From positions 1-39,640 of the forward strand of contig UBXM01000032.1 of NCBI GenBank assembly GCA_900469445.1: a DNA stretch of 39,640 bases. Direction: 5' to 3'. The stretch is from Hyphomicrobiales bacterium (GTDB taxonomy: Bacteria; Pseudomonadota; Alphaproteobacteria; Rhizobiales; Rhizobiaceae). This document shows, piece by piece, positions 7,255-15,570 of the stretch. The notes under the pieces are model-generated. The model made no database searches, had not been told where the DNA came from, and saw only the letters and a list, made by a program, of their open reading frames with translations. Numbering within the stretch: the first letter of the stretch is position 1; each line of letters starts with the position of its first letter. Both the position numbers and the translations under genes were made by a program.

Positions 7255-7336
7255 CCAGCCGTCTGATAACCGGCTGGATTGCTGGGAGCGCTGCTTTCGG
7301 CGCTTCCGTACCCATGTTGCTTCAAGGAGGATATGG
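7255..7336 (+). promoter_or_regulatory. ROSE-like RNA thermometer in the hsp20 leader
   Basis: Three stems precede hsp20: CCAGCCG/CGGCTGG (7255-7261 with 7271-7277), GGGAGCGC/GCGCTTCC (7284-7291 with 7300-7307), and a final imperfect stem. In the last, CCATGTTGCTTC (from 7312) faces AAGGAGGATATGG and masks the ribosome binding site. The TTGCT opposite GGAGGA matches the U(U/C)GCU signature of rhizobial ROSE elements, which melt at heat shock. No convincing RpoH promoter was recognised upstream. Confidence 0.8.
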
Positions 7337-7338
7337 CT

Positions 7339-7812
7339 ATGGCGACAGCGTTCGACTATGCATCACTGCACCGCTCGAGCGGTGGGTTCGATCGGATTTT
7401 CAATCTTTTAGAAAACGCTCAGCGCGGACGCTCGTCGCATGACTGGACCCAGTATGACATCGTCAAGACGGATGACGACACCTACCGGATTTCCATCGCC
7501 GTAGCAGGCTTTGCCCAGGACGATCTCGACGTCACCTTCCAGTCAAATCTGCTGACAGTTACGGGCAAGAAGCAGGTATCCCCGACAGAGGGTTACCGCC
7601 ATCGCGGCATCGCAAGTCGTCCGTTCGAGTACCGCTTCGAACTGGCTGACCACGTCCGAGTGAATGGGGCCAATCTGAACAATGGTCTGCTGACGATCGC
7701 GCTTGTACGCGAAATCCCCGAGGTTCTGGAACCGCGGAAGATTTTTATCCAAAACGCCCCTGCACCGACATCTGGCGTAACAGCACAGATCGAAGCGCAA
7801 AAGGCGGCGTGA
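7339..7812 (+). CDS. small heat-shock protein, Hsp20/alpha-crystallin family
   Basis: A 157-residue cytoplasmic ATP-independent holdase chaperone. The alpha-crystallin domain runs from about residue 30 to 130 (DWTQYDIVKTDDDTYRISIA, then AGFAQDDLDVTFQSNLLTVT). A C-terminal I-x-I motif (KIFIQ) needed for oligomer assembly is present. The ATG at 7339 is 8 bases from GGAGG (7326-7330); the ATG at 7333 in the same frame is too close to be used. Length is normal for the IbpA-like class of rhizobia. Expression is expected to be thermometer-controlled through the ROSE-like leader. Confidence 0.95.
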   Translation: MATAFDYASLHRSSGGFDRIFNLLENAQRGRSSHDWTQYDIVKTDDDTYRISIAVAGFAQDDLDVTFQSNLLTVTGKKQVSPTEGYRHRGIASRPFEYRFELADHVRVNGANLNNGLLTIALVREIPEVLEPRKIFIQNAPAPTSGVTAQIEAQKAA

Positions 7813-7872
7813 TCTTCAGCTCGCCATCGCGATGGCGCCCGCTAATGTTCCGGGTTGGAAAGGAGACCAGAG

Positions 7873-8172
7873 ATGAGACCCGATATGTTCAATGAACCTG
7901 TTATCATTCTTGTTGGCTTGGGCTTCCCTGCGAAAATTCGCACCGTCATGGACGCCTACCGGCACTTGGTCGAGTGGCCCGTGTCGTTCAGGGACCCGGC
8001 ACACTCGCTTGCCGTGAAAGCATGCCAGGCAGCACTGCGTGGGGAAATTGAAGCAGCGACGGCGCGCGGCCTATTCGTCGCGTTTGCACAGAAGCATGAG
8101 CTTCTTGCGGCTGAAATGCCGCCGGTCGTCGCTGCTCGGTCGCGTGGCGACAGGGATCCCCATGTGCAGTGA
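7873..8172 (+). CDS. DUF982 family protein
   Basis: A 99-residue protein starting MRPDMFNEPVIILVGLGFPA. The pattern matches DUF982, a family largely confined to Rhizobiales. It has an N-terminal strand pair (VIILVGLG), a middle YRHLVEWPVSFRDPAH corresponding to the conserved L..WP....P.H segment, then ACQAALRGEIEAATARGLF leading to a final helix. The biochemical role of the family is unknown. GGAG lies 8-11 bases before the ATG. It sits 60 bases after hsp20 on the same strand, so co-transcription is possible. A 16-bp perfect palindrome (7822-7837) lies between them. Confidence 0.8.
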   Translation: MRPDMFNEPVIILVGLGFPAKIRTVMDAYRHLVEWPVSFRDPAHSLAVKACQAALRGEIEAATARGLFVAFAQKHELLAAEMPPVVAARSRGDRDPHVQ

Positions 8173-8182
8173 GGGTGCCGCT

Positions 8183-8356
8183 ATGACAGAAGCGATCATG
8201 CAGCGGTTTGTCGATAGGGTAGTGGCGATGGGGCCTATGGTTCTAATGCAAAGCATGCATCCTTCACGGACCACAGATGTAGTAGAGGCGCCGTCGCTGT
8301 CGATCGATGACAAGCGGCGATCCTGGCCGCTTGGGTATCTGATCTGTATGCTGTAG
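8183..8356 (+). CDS. small hypothetical protein
   Basis: A 57-residue protein starting MTEAIMQRFVDRVVAMGPMV, with a GAGGG ribosome binding site 7 bases before the ATG and only 10 bases after the DUF982 gene. It is therefore probably in the same transcript. There is no recognisable domain. Confidence 0.45.
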   Translation: MTEAIMQRFVDRVVAMGPMVLMQSMHPSRTTDVVEAPSLSIDDKRRSWPLGYLICML

Positions 8357-8584
8357 AGTCGAAACCAAGACTTCGGCAATTGCCTGGAACGGACTCACTC
8401 TCGATAGACGAGGTACAATCTGCGCTCATTCAACTAGATCAGCGCTGCCGGCCTGGACAGAGGCATTTGTTATCCTATTCATGCCGGTGAACGTACAGGT
8501 TTGCTCGCCGCCCGTGTTAGCTGTTACCGTACACCGACGGCGAAACCAACAGTCACGGTTCCAACTCATGGGTGGACAAAGAGG

Positions 8585-9985
8585 CTATCGCGTCAGCGGC
8601 CAGACGATACCTGCCGTCGCCGAAATCGCGAGTGTAGCAATAATCGACAGCTTGAGGCGGAAGATGGCGAAAGCCGCCACTACAGTCAGCCCTAGTGACG
8701 GCCAAAGTAGTGACGCCAGCACTGGTACCTCAAGCGTCATTGGCCCTAAGACGATCATCCTGACTTCAGAAAAAAGGATATGCAGGCCGAACCAGATCGC
8801 CAGGTTGAGGATCACCCCGACGACCGCGGCGGTGATCGCCGACATCGCGCCACCGAGCGCCACGTTGCCACGCATCTTTTCGATGAACGGGGCGCCTGCA
8901 AATATCCAGAGAAAACTCGGCAGGAACGTCACCCAGGTCGTCAAGACTGCGCCGAGCGTTGCAGCCATCAGCGGAGATAGCGTCGCGGGATCGCGATAAC
9001 CTGCAAGGAAGCCGACGAACTGCGTCACCATGATCAACGGCCCGGGCGTCGTCTCCGCCATGCCAAGGCCGTCGAGCATTTCGCCCGGCCGAAGCCATCC
9101 ATAGCTTTCGACGGCGGCCTGCGCGACATAGGCGAGCACTGCATAGGCACCACCGAATGTGACGACAGCCATCTGGCTGAAGAACAGCCCGATCTTCGAA
9201 AATACGTTGTCCCAACCGAGCAGAAGCACAAGTGCTGCTACCGGGACGAGCCAAAGCGCTGCCAACGCCCCAGATACCTTGAGTGACCACGCCAGATTGG
9301 GTTTGGCGTGCACCGGGATGTCTTCGCCGAGAACAGAATCCTTGTCTTCAAGGATCAAGTTCTGCCCGGACTTATGTCCGCCGCCAGGGCTGAACGGTTC
9401 AAGTCCAGCCCGGCCGCCAAGGTAGCCGATGATGCCGGCGCCGATGATGATCAGCGGAAACGGGATATGAAACAGGTAGATCGCCACGAAGGCGGCGGCC
9501 GCTATGGCGACCATCACATCATTCTTGAGTGCCCTGCTGCCGATCCGGAAGACCGCCTGTATCACGACCGCCAATACCGCGCATTTGAGACCGAAGAACA
9601 TGCCCTCGATCGCAGTGACATCCCCGAAGATCACGTAAACGTAGCTGAGCGCGAGGATAGACAGGAAACCGGGAAGGACGAACAGCAGGCCAGCGATCAT
9701 GCCGCCTTTGGTCTTGTTAAGCAGCCAGCCGATATAGATGGCGAGCTGGTGGGCCTCGGGTCCTGGCAGCAGCATGCAGTAGTTGAGGGCATGAAGGAAA
9801 CGGTGTTCCCCGACCCACCGTTTCTCATCGACGACGATGCGGTGCATGACTGCGATCTGGCCTGCAGGGCCGCCGAAACTGAGCGCGGCCACGCGCGCCC
9901 AGACCTTTACGGCTTCCGACAGCGGAACAACGTCTTCGCTTACCGCTTTGTCGACGCGAACATTTGTTTTTGTGAGGTCGGTCAT
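8585..9985 (-). CDS. chrA: chromate efflux transporter ChrA
   Basis: A 466-residue inner-membrane protein of the long-chain CHR family, which exports chromate and lowers cytoplasmic Cr(VI). The two homologous halves both show the family marks: FGGPAGQIAVMH and LPGPEAHQLAIYIGW in the N-half, FGGAYAVLAYV and TPGPLIMVTQFVGF in the C-half. Many hydrophobic segments fit about 12 helices. The start MTDLTKTNVRVD at 9985 is chosen because GAGGAAGGGATG precedes it; a longer frame to 10039 runs into chrB. It lies 4 bases downstream of the chrB stop, so the two form a chrBA operon. Confidence 0.95.
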   Translation of the reverse strand: MTDLTKTNVRVDKAVSEDVVPLSEAVKVWARVAALSFGGPAGQIAVMHRIVVDEKRWVGEHRFLHALNYCMLLPGPEAHQLAIYIGWLLNKTKGGMIAGLLFVLPGFLSILALSYVYVIFGDVTAIEGMFFGLKCAVLAVVIQAVFRIGSRALKNDVMVAIAAAAFVAIYLFHIPFPLIIIGAGIIGYLGGRAGLEPFSPGGGHKSGQNLILEDKDSVLGEDIPVHAKPNLAWSLKVSGALAALWLVPVAALVLLLGWDNVFSKIGLFFSQMAVVTFGGAYAVLAYVAQAAVESYGWLRPGEMLDGLGMAETTPGPLIMVTQFVGFLAGYRDPATLSPLMAATLGAVLTTWVTFLPSFLWIFAGAPFIEKMRGNVALGGAMSAITAAVVGVILNLAIWFGLHILFSEVRMIVLGPMTLEVPVLASLLWPSLGLTVVAAFAIFRLKLSIIATLAISATAGIVWPLTR

Positions 9986-9989
9986 ACTT

Positions 9990-10802
9990 TCATCCCTTCC
10001 TCGGATTGGGCCAGTTATGCGTCTCGTCGGTCGCATCACGGCACCATCTGTAGAAGGCGTCGTAAAGCGTCATACCCGCTTCAAGTTGCTCAAGATCGTC
10101 ATTGAACATGCGCGAGAGGCCGAGTGAGGCGGCGAGCAGACCAGAAACCTCAGGGGCGAGCTCAGGCTTTGCTGTATCGGCTCCACGAACAATCGTTGCA
10201 AGGCGAAGCATCGGCGCGGCTCTCAGACCAAACTCCTCCACCATGACATCGAAAGTGCAAAGCTCTTGTCGATGACTCCAAGCTACCCCCTCGATGTCAA
10301 AAGGCGTCGCGTTGAAGCGGTCAGCGACGGCCGCTACCTCCGCCGCGGGGACGAACAGGAAGATGGCAGAAGGATCGACAAAGCGTCTGATCAGCCAGGG
10401 ACAGGCGATGCGGTCGATCTTCGGTCGGGAGCGCGTGACCCAGACGGTTCTGCCGCGGCTGTCGCGGAAAGGAAGCTTGTCCTGCGGTATCAAAGCCGCG
10501 TCTGACGCGCGCCAAGCCTCGAAGCCACCTTCGAGGACTTCGGCGTGTTTGCCGAGGGCACGGAGATGGGCGGCTGCGCCGTGCCCAAGTTTCTGGCCTT
10601 TCTGGCAGAGGACGACGAAAGGTCCGCTCAATTCGTCGGCCCACTCGGTGACCTTGCGGTAGTCGCGGCGTATTGATCCAGGGACGAGACGGGGATCGGC
10701 TGAGAAGTCCTCGTCATTGCGAACGTCGATAATGGTCGGCGCGCTTAGCGTGCCGATTATTCGGTTCAGCTTGTCGGGTGTGATCTCAAGAAACGACGGC
10801 AT
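9990..10802 (-). CDS. chrB: rhodanese-ChrB chromate resistance protein
   Basis: A 270-residue cytoplasmic protein. Residues about 10-95 form a rhodanese domain (TIIDVRNDEDF, with the active-loop Cys in VVLCQKGQKLGHG). From about 115 to the end is a ChrB C-terminal domain (WVTRSRPKIDRIACPWLIRR, FDIEGVAWSHRQELCTFDV). ChrB proteins sense chromate or assist resistance. The rhodanese fusion replaces the N-terminal domain of the classical regulator, so this is more likely an enzyme-like accessory than a repressor. GGAGGG lies 7 bases upstream. It is the first gene of the chrBA operon. Confidence 0.9.
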   Translation of the reverse strand: MPSFLEITPDKLNRIIGTLSAPTIIDVRNDEDFSADPRLVPGSIRRDYRKVTEWADELSGPFVVLCQKGQKLGHGAAAHLRALGKHAEVLEGGFEAWRASDAALIPQDKLPFRDSRGRTVWVTRSRPKIDRIACPWLIRRFVDPSAIFLFVPAAEVAAVADRFNATPFDIEGVAWSHRQELCTFDVMVEEFGLRAAPMLRLATIVRGADTAKPELAPEVSGLLAASLGLSRMFNDDLEQLEAGMTLYDAFYRWCRDATDETHNWPNPRKG

Positions 10803-11217
10803 GACGCGTCCCTCCGGTTGCTCGGGTTAAAAGGACGCGATTCTTCAGCCTTAGCCTCGTGGGGCGATCGCAACCCCATTCTGAAAAGTTGGCACCGGAA
10901 TTAGGGGAAGTCAAGGAGACGAACACCGGAGCGCCTCGTCCCCAGACACTACATTACCTGAACTCGGGCCCGTCTAGGTCAAGGGAGGATTATCGGGCGC
11001 TTAAGAAAAATCAATCCACTAGCACGTAGGCAGTGGCCCAGTTTGTTTGACGAACCCAAAAATGACTTCTCCGCAAACAAATTCAGAGCGTTAATAACGT
11101 GCGTTGATGACGGGTTTAGCTGGTAGTGACGCATCTTTATTGACAAGGCGAAATTTGCCGTCAATTATTCGCATCTGCCTAAAATAAAGAGCAAGACGGC
11201 AGGATCGGGAGTAAGTC
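10803..11217. other. divergent intergenic region upstream of chrBA
   Basis: About 415 bases. It holds a TGGGG/CCCCA hairpin (10860-10864 with 10874-10878) in the chrB leader, which might be an operator. It also holds a short minus-strand frame (11174-11091) starting MRIIDGKFRLVNKD with no good ribosome binding site. No terminator or stress-sigma site was found. Confidence 0.3.
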
Positions 11218-11470
11218 ATGGCGGTCGATATCCTTGCGAGCGCACCATTTCGTGCGCCTGTTCTGGTGCGTATTGGACGCGGGTCATCCGAACCGGTTGA
11301 AAGCGCATCTGACGCAATTCTTTACCTTCAGCACACGTGGCCTCACGAGCGAGGGCGCCGTTATCAGCAAGCGATGCGATTGTGCAGTGAGGAGGCTGAA
11401 GGCTTGGTACCAACTGGGGGCGCGAGGGAGCTTCATTTCTGCAGCGATAGAAGTACACATCCTCGGCTAA
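11218..11470 (+). pseudogene. second DUF982 gene, frameshifted near its 3' end
   Basis: The frame from the ATG at 11218 reads MAVDILASAPFRAPVLVRIG and continues through SASDAILYLQHTWPHERG to GLVPTGGARE. This is a DUF982 pattern with strand pair, L..WP segment and penultimate helix. At about 11430 the sense is lost, but the neighbouring frame completes the expected end, FISAAIEVHILG, with a stop at 11468-11470. The unshifted frame would run on to 11541 with an unrelated tail. So the gene carries a small indel, or the sequence has an error there. GGGAG lies about 9 bases upstream of the ATG. Confidence 0.65.
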
Positions 11471-11551
11471 ATCTCCATCGAATGTATATGACAATGGTGC
11501 CGGCTTCATCGCGAACTTTGCACGATTGCTGCTGGGGATAAGGTGTGAGCC

Positions 11552-11707
11552 ATGGACGAAATGAAAGCACTAACGCGCCTGCTGGAAGAAGTGCGGCGAT
11601 TGAAAACAGTACCGAATGAAGAAGCGCGCCGAGCAGGCGTCAGCTCTATCATCAACAAGCTGTTGGTCATCAGCGAGCCGCCTAACTCTTCTGGAAAGCG
11701 CGTATGA
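11552..11707 (+). CDS. small helical hypothetical protein
   Basis: A 51-residue protein starting MDEMKALTRLLEEVRRLKTV. The N-terminal 20 residues form a strongly amphipathic charged helix, followed by VSSIINKLLVISEPP. AAGGTG lies about 10 bases before the ATG. It follows the frameshifted DUF982 gene on the same strand. No family is recognised. Confidence 0.45.
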   Translation: MDEMKALTRLLEEVRRLKTVPNEEARRAGVSSIINKLLVISEPPNSSGKRV

Positions 11708-11784
11708 CAACGAAGACAACGTTACACATCGGAGAGCGTATTAACAAAGGCCACGGGCCGCGTGAGCCAATGCGGTATCGATAG
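11704..11784 (+). CDS. possible 26-residue peptide coupled to the previous gene
   Basis: The ATG overlaps the TGA of the preceding gene as ATGA, and the peptide (MTTKTTLHIGERINKGHGPR and six more residues) is basic and soluble. Only the overlap argues for translation. It could easily be chance. Confidence 0.2.
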   Translation: MTTKTTLHIGERINKGHGPREPMRYR

Positions 11785-12175
11785 AGCATCAGCTCTAATC
11801 GTTGTTCGCTCGTTAGCCGCGTTAGGCTGTCACGGATACAGATCGCCAGAACTCCTCCCTGGTGTGGGTGTCAGCTGCCGTTGCAGCGTCGCTGTGGCCG
11901 CCTAAGGCTTGGGATTCGCAACGCTTTGCAATGACCGCGATAACTGTTACTAAAGGTAATCCGTATTCTGTAATCGATCCGCAGGTTCTGCGCGGCGGCT
12001 GCGACGACGGCCAGGGACCATCTCAATGCCATTGGATATCTGTACGAGCGCTCCCAGCCAATGCGTACCGGGACTGAATGCGACCGCCTTTCCGTCACTC
12101 CCGCGGATTCACGTTCGTCCTGTTACATCGTCATTGTCTCCAAGAGACTTTCGGCTCGGCGTCATGCAAACGAGG
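11785..12175. other. intergenic, nothing recognised
   Basis: About 390 bases between convergent genes. Short frames on both strands lack ribosome binding sites and protein-like composition. No clear terminator hairpin with U-run was found. Confidence 0.4.
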
Positions 12176-14398
12176 CTACACCTGAAGCGGGATCGGCCCT
12201 GGCCTCAAGTCTGGCGCAAATTTCGGTTCTACCGAGCCCAAAGAAGCGCCTGACACGTAAGCGATAGCCGCTTCTCGCGGCAAAGGCCGAGACAGGAGAA
12301 AACCTTGTAAATCGTCGCAGCCGATGCTTTCCAGCGCTTCACGTTGCTCGTCCGTTTCAACGCCTTCCGCCGTGATTTTCAGCCCCTTTGCGCGTGCCAT
12401 GTCAATCATGGCAACCACAAGTGCTCGGCTGTCGCTTCGATGCATCTCGTCGATGAAAGACTTATCAATCTTTATTCGGTCAACTTCGACCTTCTGCACC
12501 CTGGAGAAAGAGGAGTAGCCAGTCCCAAAATCATCGATAGCAAAACGTACGCCTGCTGTCCGAAGTGTGGAGATAGTTCGTCCGAGCTCCCCGTCATCAT
12601 CAACGGTAGCGCTTTCGGTCATCTCGATCTCAAGCCTGTCGGGGCTCAAATTCCATCGTGCAAGAGTTGTCAGAACACGCAGCGCATATCCAGGAGCTTC
12701 AAGTTCACGCGCCGAGGCATTGACCGCAACGTTGATCTCAGGAAGTTCAGAGAGTGTCCTGCACGCGTCTTCAAGAACAAGAGAACCAATCTCGCGGATT
12801 AGACCCATCTCCTCGGCGAGGGGAATGAACTGGTCGGGACTTATATAACCCAGTATAGGGTGCTTCCAACGAGCGAGCGCCTCCAGCGAACAGAGCCTAC
12901 CGTCGCTTGCGGAAAACACCGGTTGGTAGAAGGTCTCTATCTCACTACAGGTCTCAACTGCGGATCGCAGGTCATTTTCAAGCGCTCTACGCTTGCGCAG
13001 CAGTTCGTCCATGTGGTCTCCGAAGATGGCATAGGCATTCCTCCCCGCAGCCTTGGCGTGATATAGCGCGATATCCGCTTTGCGGGTCAATTCAGCCGGT
13101 TCACATGGTCCGCGTGCAAGCGCGACACCGATGCTTGCCCCGATCACGACATGCGCCGTTCCGATCTCGAAGGGTGCCTTCAAGCCATGGACAAGCGCGT
13201 CTGCGAGCTTTTCCGCGTCGAGGGCGTCATCACTCTGCAGCAGAACCGTGAACTCGTCGCCTCCAATTCGAGCGATCAGAGCCTCGGGGAGCAGATCACG
13301 CATGCGTGCGGCCGCTAAGCCGATCAGCTTGTCGCCAACCGGGTGGCCGAAAGTGTCGTTGACGGCCTTAAAACGATCGAGATCGATAAACAGCACACCG
13401 TGTGTCTCGTCATCGACAGCATCAATCAACCGCCGGTCAAGCTCTTCGTTAAAGTGAGAGCGATTTGCGAGGCCGGTCAGCGCGTCGTGAGAGGCCTGAT
13501 GGCTGAGCTCTGCACGGCTCGCGATGAGGCGATCCGTTCGGCGCCAAATCGCGCCTCCAGCAAGGCTGCTTCCGGCAAACAATGCAATGAATGCGAGCAG
13601 CAGGGCAGGGGTGGTGGCCTCCAGGACATGGTGCCCTGGTCGAAATGGTTTCCATTGGAAGTACCCAAATATTGCACCGTCTCGCCCTTTCAACGGCACG
13701 AATGCTAGCTTGCCATCACCTGGCCGGGCGGCCGCGAACTGCAGTTCGGAAAACTCGTACTCTTTTCCGATAACAGTCGGCAGATCGCCGTCGAGAAACC
13801 GCACCGCGACGTGAAGCATTTCACTGCCGGTTGTCTGCTCGACATCGCCCGTGTCGGACACGATCGGTTTCACGCTCACGATCGCTGGCCGAAACCCGAC
13901 ATAGGATAGGTCTGTTTCGCCGATCGAAAGGATTTTCTCGCCGGTGCCATCTGTATCACCAGCAACGAGCCGGCGTTGAAGCGTCTCGGCCAGCGGAAGG
14001 TATGCGCCTCGGAGGTCGCCTGAGGTAGGGGCGTAGCCTTCGTCTGCGGAGAATTGGTACAAAGGCACAAGGTCGGATGTAAGGACAAGGGCGGTGTCGT
14101 GACCAAAGTAACTATGCATCCACGAGCCGAGATTTGCATCGATCCATTCAATGTTCCCGGCTCTAGCATTCCTTACTGCATCGTCCCAGACCGTGGCGCT
14201 TTCTTGATCATGAGCAATTCCCGCCTTTAGTTTTGCAACTGTCAAGGTGACGAGATCGCGTTGCCTCAGAACCGCAACTTCGTCACTGCGAGCGGCCGCC
14301 CAGCTTAAGCTAAGGAAAAGCAAACCGCACAGGGCGAGAGAGGCGCAAGCCGGGAGTACCCATCGTAGTAACCACTGAGATTGAAGCTGCTTTGTCAT
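12176..14398 (-). CDS. CHASE4-GGDEF-EAL cyclic-di-GMP enzyme
   Basis: A 740-residue inner-membrane protein. A first membrane helix (about 10-34) precedes a periplasmic CHASE4 sensor (about 36-230, with ATVWDDAV). A second helix (about 260-283) leads to the GGDEF domain, with intact motif GGDEF at 379-383. An EAL domain follows, with EAL at 506-508, DDFGTGYSS, KIDKSF and AEGVE present, so both cyclase and phosphodiesterase residues are retained. The product-inhibition RxxD site is absent (LPEA stands at that position). The start MTKQLQ at 14398 is preferred; the frame is open to 14491. It is monocistronic and the sensed signal is unknown. Confidence 0.93.
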   Translation of the reverse strand: MTKQLQSQWLLRWVLPACASLALCGLLFLSLSWAAARSDEVAVLRQRDLVTLTVAKLKAGIAHDQESATVWDDAVRNARAGNIEWIDANLGSWMHSYFGHDTALVLTSDLVPLYQFSADEGYAPTSGDLRGAYLPLAETLQRRLVAGDTDGTGEKILSIGETDLSYVGFRPAIVSVKPIVSDTGDVEQTTGSEMLHVAVRFLDGDLPTVIGKEYEFSELQFAAARPGDGKLAFVPLKGRDGAIFGYFQWKPFRPGHHVLEATTPALLLAFIALFAGSSLAGGAIWRRTDRLIASRAELSHQASHDALTGLANRSHFNEELDRRLIDAVDDETHGVLFIDLDRFKAVNDTFGHPVGDKLIGLAAARMRDLLPEALIARIGGDEFTVLLQSDDALDAEKLADALVHGLKAPFEIGTAHVVIGASIGVALARGPCEPAELTRKADIALYHAKAAGRNAYAIFGDHMDELLRKRRALENDLRSAVETCSEIETFYQPVFSASDGRLCSLEALARWKHPILGYISPDQFIPLAEEMGLIREIGSLVLEDACRTLSELPEINVAVNASARELEAPGYALRVLTTLARWNLSPDRLEIEMTESATVDDDGELGRTISTLRTAGVRFAIDDFGTGYSSFSRVQKVEVDRIKIDKSFIDEMHRSDSRALVVAMIDMARAKGLKITAEGVETDEQREALESIGCDDLQGFLLSRPLPREAAIAYVSGASLGSVEPKFAPDLRPGPIPLQV

Positions 14399-14884
14399 TC
14401 GCGGTACGCCATCCTGTATTCGATAAAACCGTAAAACAGCGTCCGTTAAAACGGCGGCAACCAAACTGGTTAGAGGCCGGTTAAAGGGCAATTCGTACGC
14501 TGGCGTACGGTTGTGGACGGCGTTGTCTTAAAGCAGAGCTGCAACATCCTCGGGTAAGGTTGGCACAAGGCCCATGCCACATGAGGGGCACGGAAACCGA
14601 GATGCTTGCGGAAGCCAGGCAACGATCATGAGGATCGGACATCACTTGCGAGGTCGAGATGATACGTGTCTGGCAACGGCGGGGAATGAATGCCCGGGTA
14701 CTTGGTCTTTCCGCAAGCAAAAACCCCGTCGTGCCTTATCTTGAGACAATGAGCTGTCCGAAAGAAAAGGATAACTGGATAGCAAAGGCGGAGGCTTGAC
14801 CGTTCGGCTGAATATCGAGAATGCGACGAGAGCATTTTCATGACGGGCTGACGAGCGAGGCAGCTGTGAACTTTTAGTTCGGCA
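14399..14884. other. intergenic region upstream of divergent signalling genes
   Basis: About 490 bases. It contains the small palindrome CCGTTAAAACGG (14443-14454) in the leader of the cyclic-di-GMP gene. It also contains a 33-codon minus-strand frame (14629-14528) reading RFPCPSCGMGLVPTLPEDV with a CPxCG zinc-knuckle-like motif, but with no ribosome binding site. Neither is strong enough to call as a functional feature. Confidence 0.3.
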
Positions 14885-14909
14885 GGAACATAACCCTCAC
14901 GTCAAGGTT
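14885..14909 (+). promoter_or_regulatory. predicted stress-sigma promoter of the ECF sigma pseudogene
   Basis: GGAAC (14885-14889), 16 bases, GGTT (14906-14909). The transcript would begin near 14916, about 20 bases before the ATG. Autoregulated ECF sigma genes commonly carry their own consensus. Confidence 0.55.
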
Positions 14910-14936
14910 GTTCTCCTTCCGAAGGAGAGCCGCATA

Positions 14937-15433
14937 ATGACTATCGATGCCCCCTCCAGCTTTTCGCAAGCAGACCTTCTTGTCCTCGTTTAACCACTCA
15001 GAGCCTTTGCGCGGCGCTTTGTCTCGAAAGAGGAGGATGTCGATGATCTCGTACAGGAAACCCTTGCGCGGGCATTAGCTCATGCCGCCAAATTTCAGCG
15101 CGGTACCCGCCTGAAATCGTGGCTATTCACGATGATGCGCAACTGCTTCTGCACGCGTTACGGTGTTGCGAAGCGAGAGGTGGTCGGCATCGAAGAGGAT
15201 ATTTGCGACCGAGCCATCACCGCCCCCGCGCAGGAGTGGCATATCAGAGGCCAGGAATGAATCGCGCCTTTGCGGCTCTCCCTTCGCATCAGTTCACGGC
15301 AGTTCATATGGTCTTCATCGAGGGGATGAGCTACGATGAGGCCGCCACGATATCAAATTGTGCGGTTGGCACGATCAAAAGCCGCGTTAATCGCGCCCGT
15401 CTCGAGATCGCGAGATCCTTGGGCGAAAGGTAA
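14937..15433 (+). pseudogene. EcfG/RpoE-like ECF sigma factor, broken
   Basis: The frame starts MTIDAPSSFSQADLLVLV after a GAAGGAGAG ribosome binding site and then hits TAA at 14991-14993 (codon 19). The same frame continues with a sigma region 2 (FARRFVSKEEDVDDLVQETL, then LKSWLFTMMRNCF). A second break occurs at a TGA at 15258-15260. One base back, the alternative frame supplies sigma region 4 (FAALPSHQFTAVHMVFIEGM, SYDEAATISNCAVGTIKSR). Together these make about 165 codons, the normal size for a rhizobial RpoE-type stress sigma. With a nonsense codon and a frameshift it is almost certainly dead. The upstream promoter still matches the consensus such sigmas recognise. Confidence 0.85.
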
Positions 15434-15570
15434 GGCGATCGGTGTTGCGTTTTTGGTGAGACGTTATTAACGAGCGCTGCAGCTATTTTGCTCAATTGAA
15501 TGGTATCAGCAAGTATCACCCCACCAGAGGGGCCAATATTCCATGCTTGAACACAATAGGGCGTGTGCGA

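Noticed and set aside
7822..7837. perfect 16-bp palindrome after hsp20 as a terminator
   Set aside because: No loop and no U-run follow; it may be an operator or chance, not a terminator.
10860..10878. TGGGG/CCCCA hairpin upstream of chrB as a riboswitch or attenuator
   Set aside because: Too short and without a U-run or known aptamer features.
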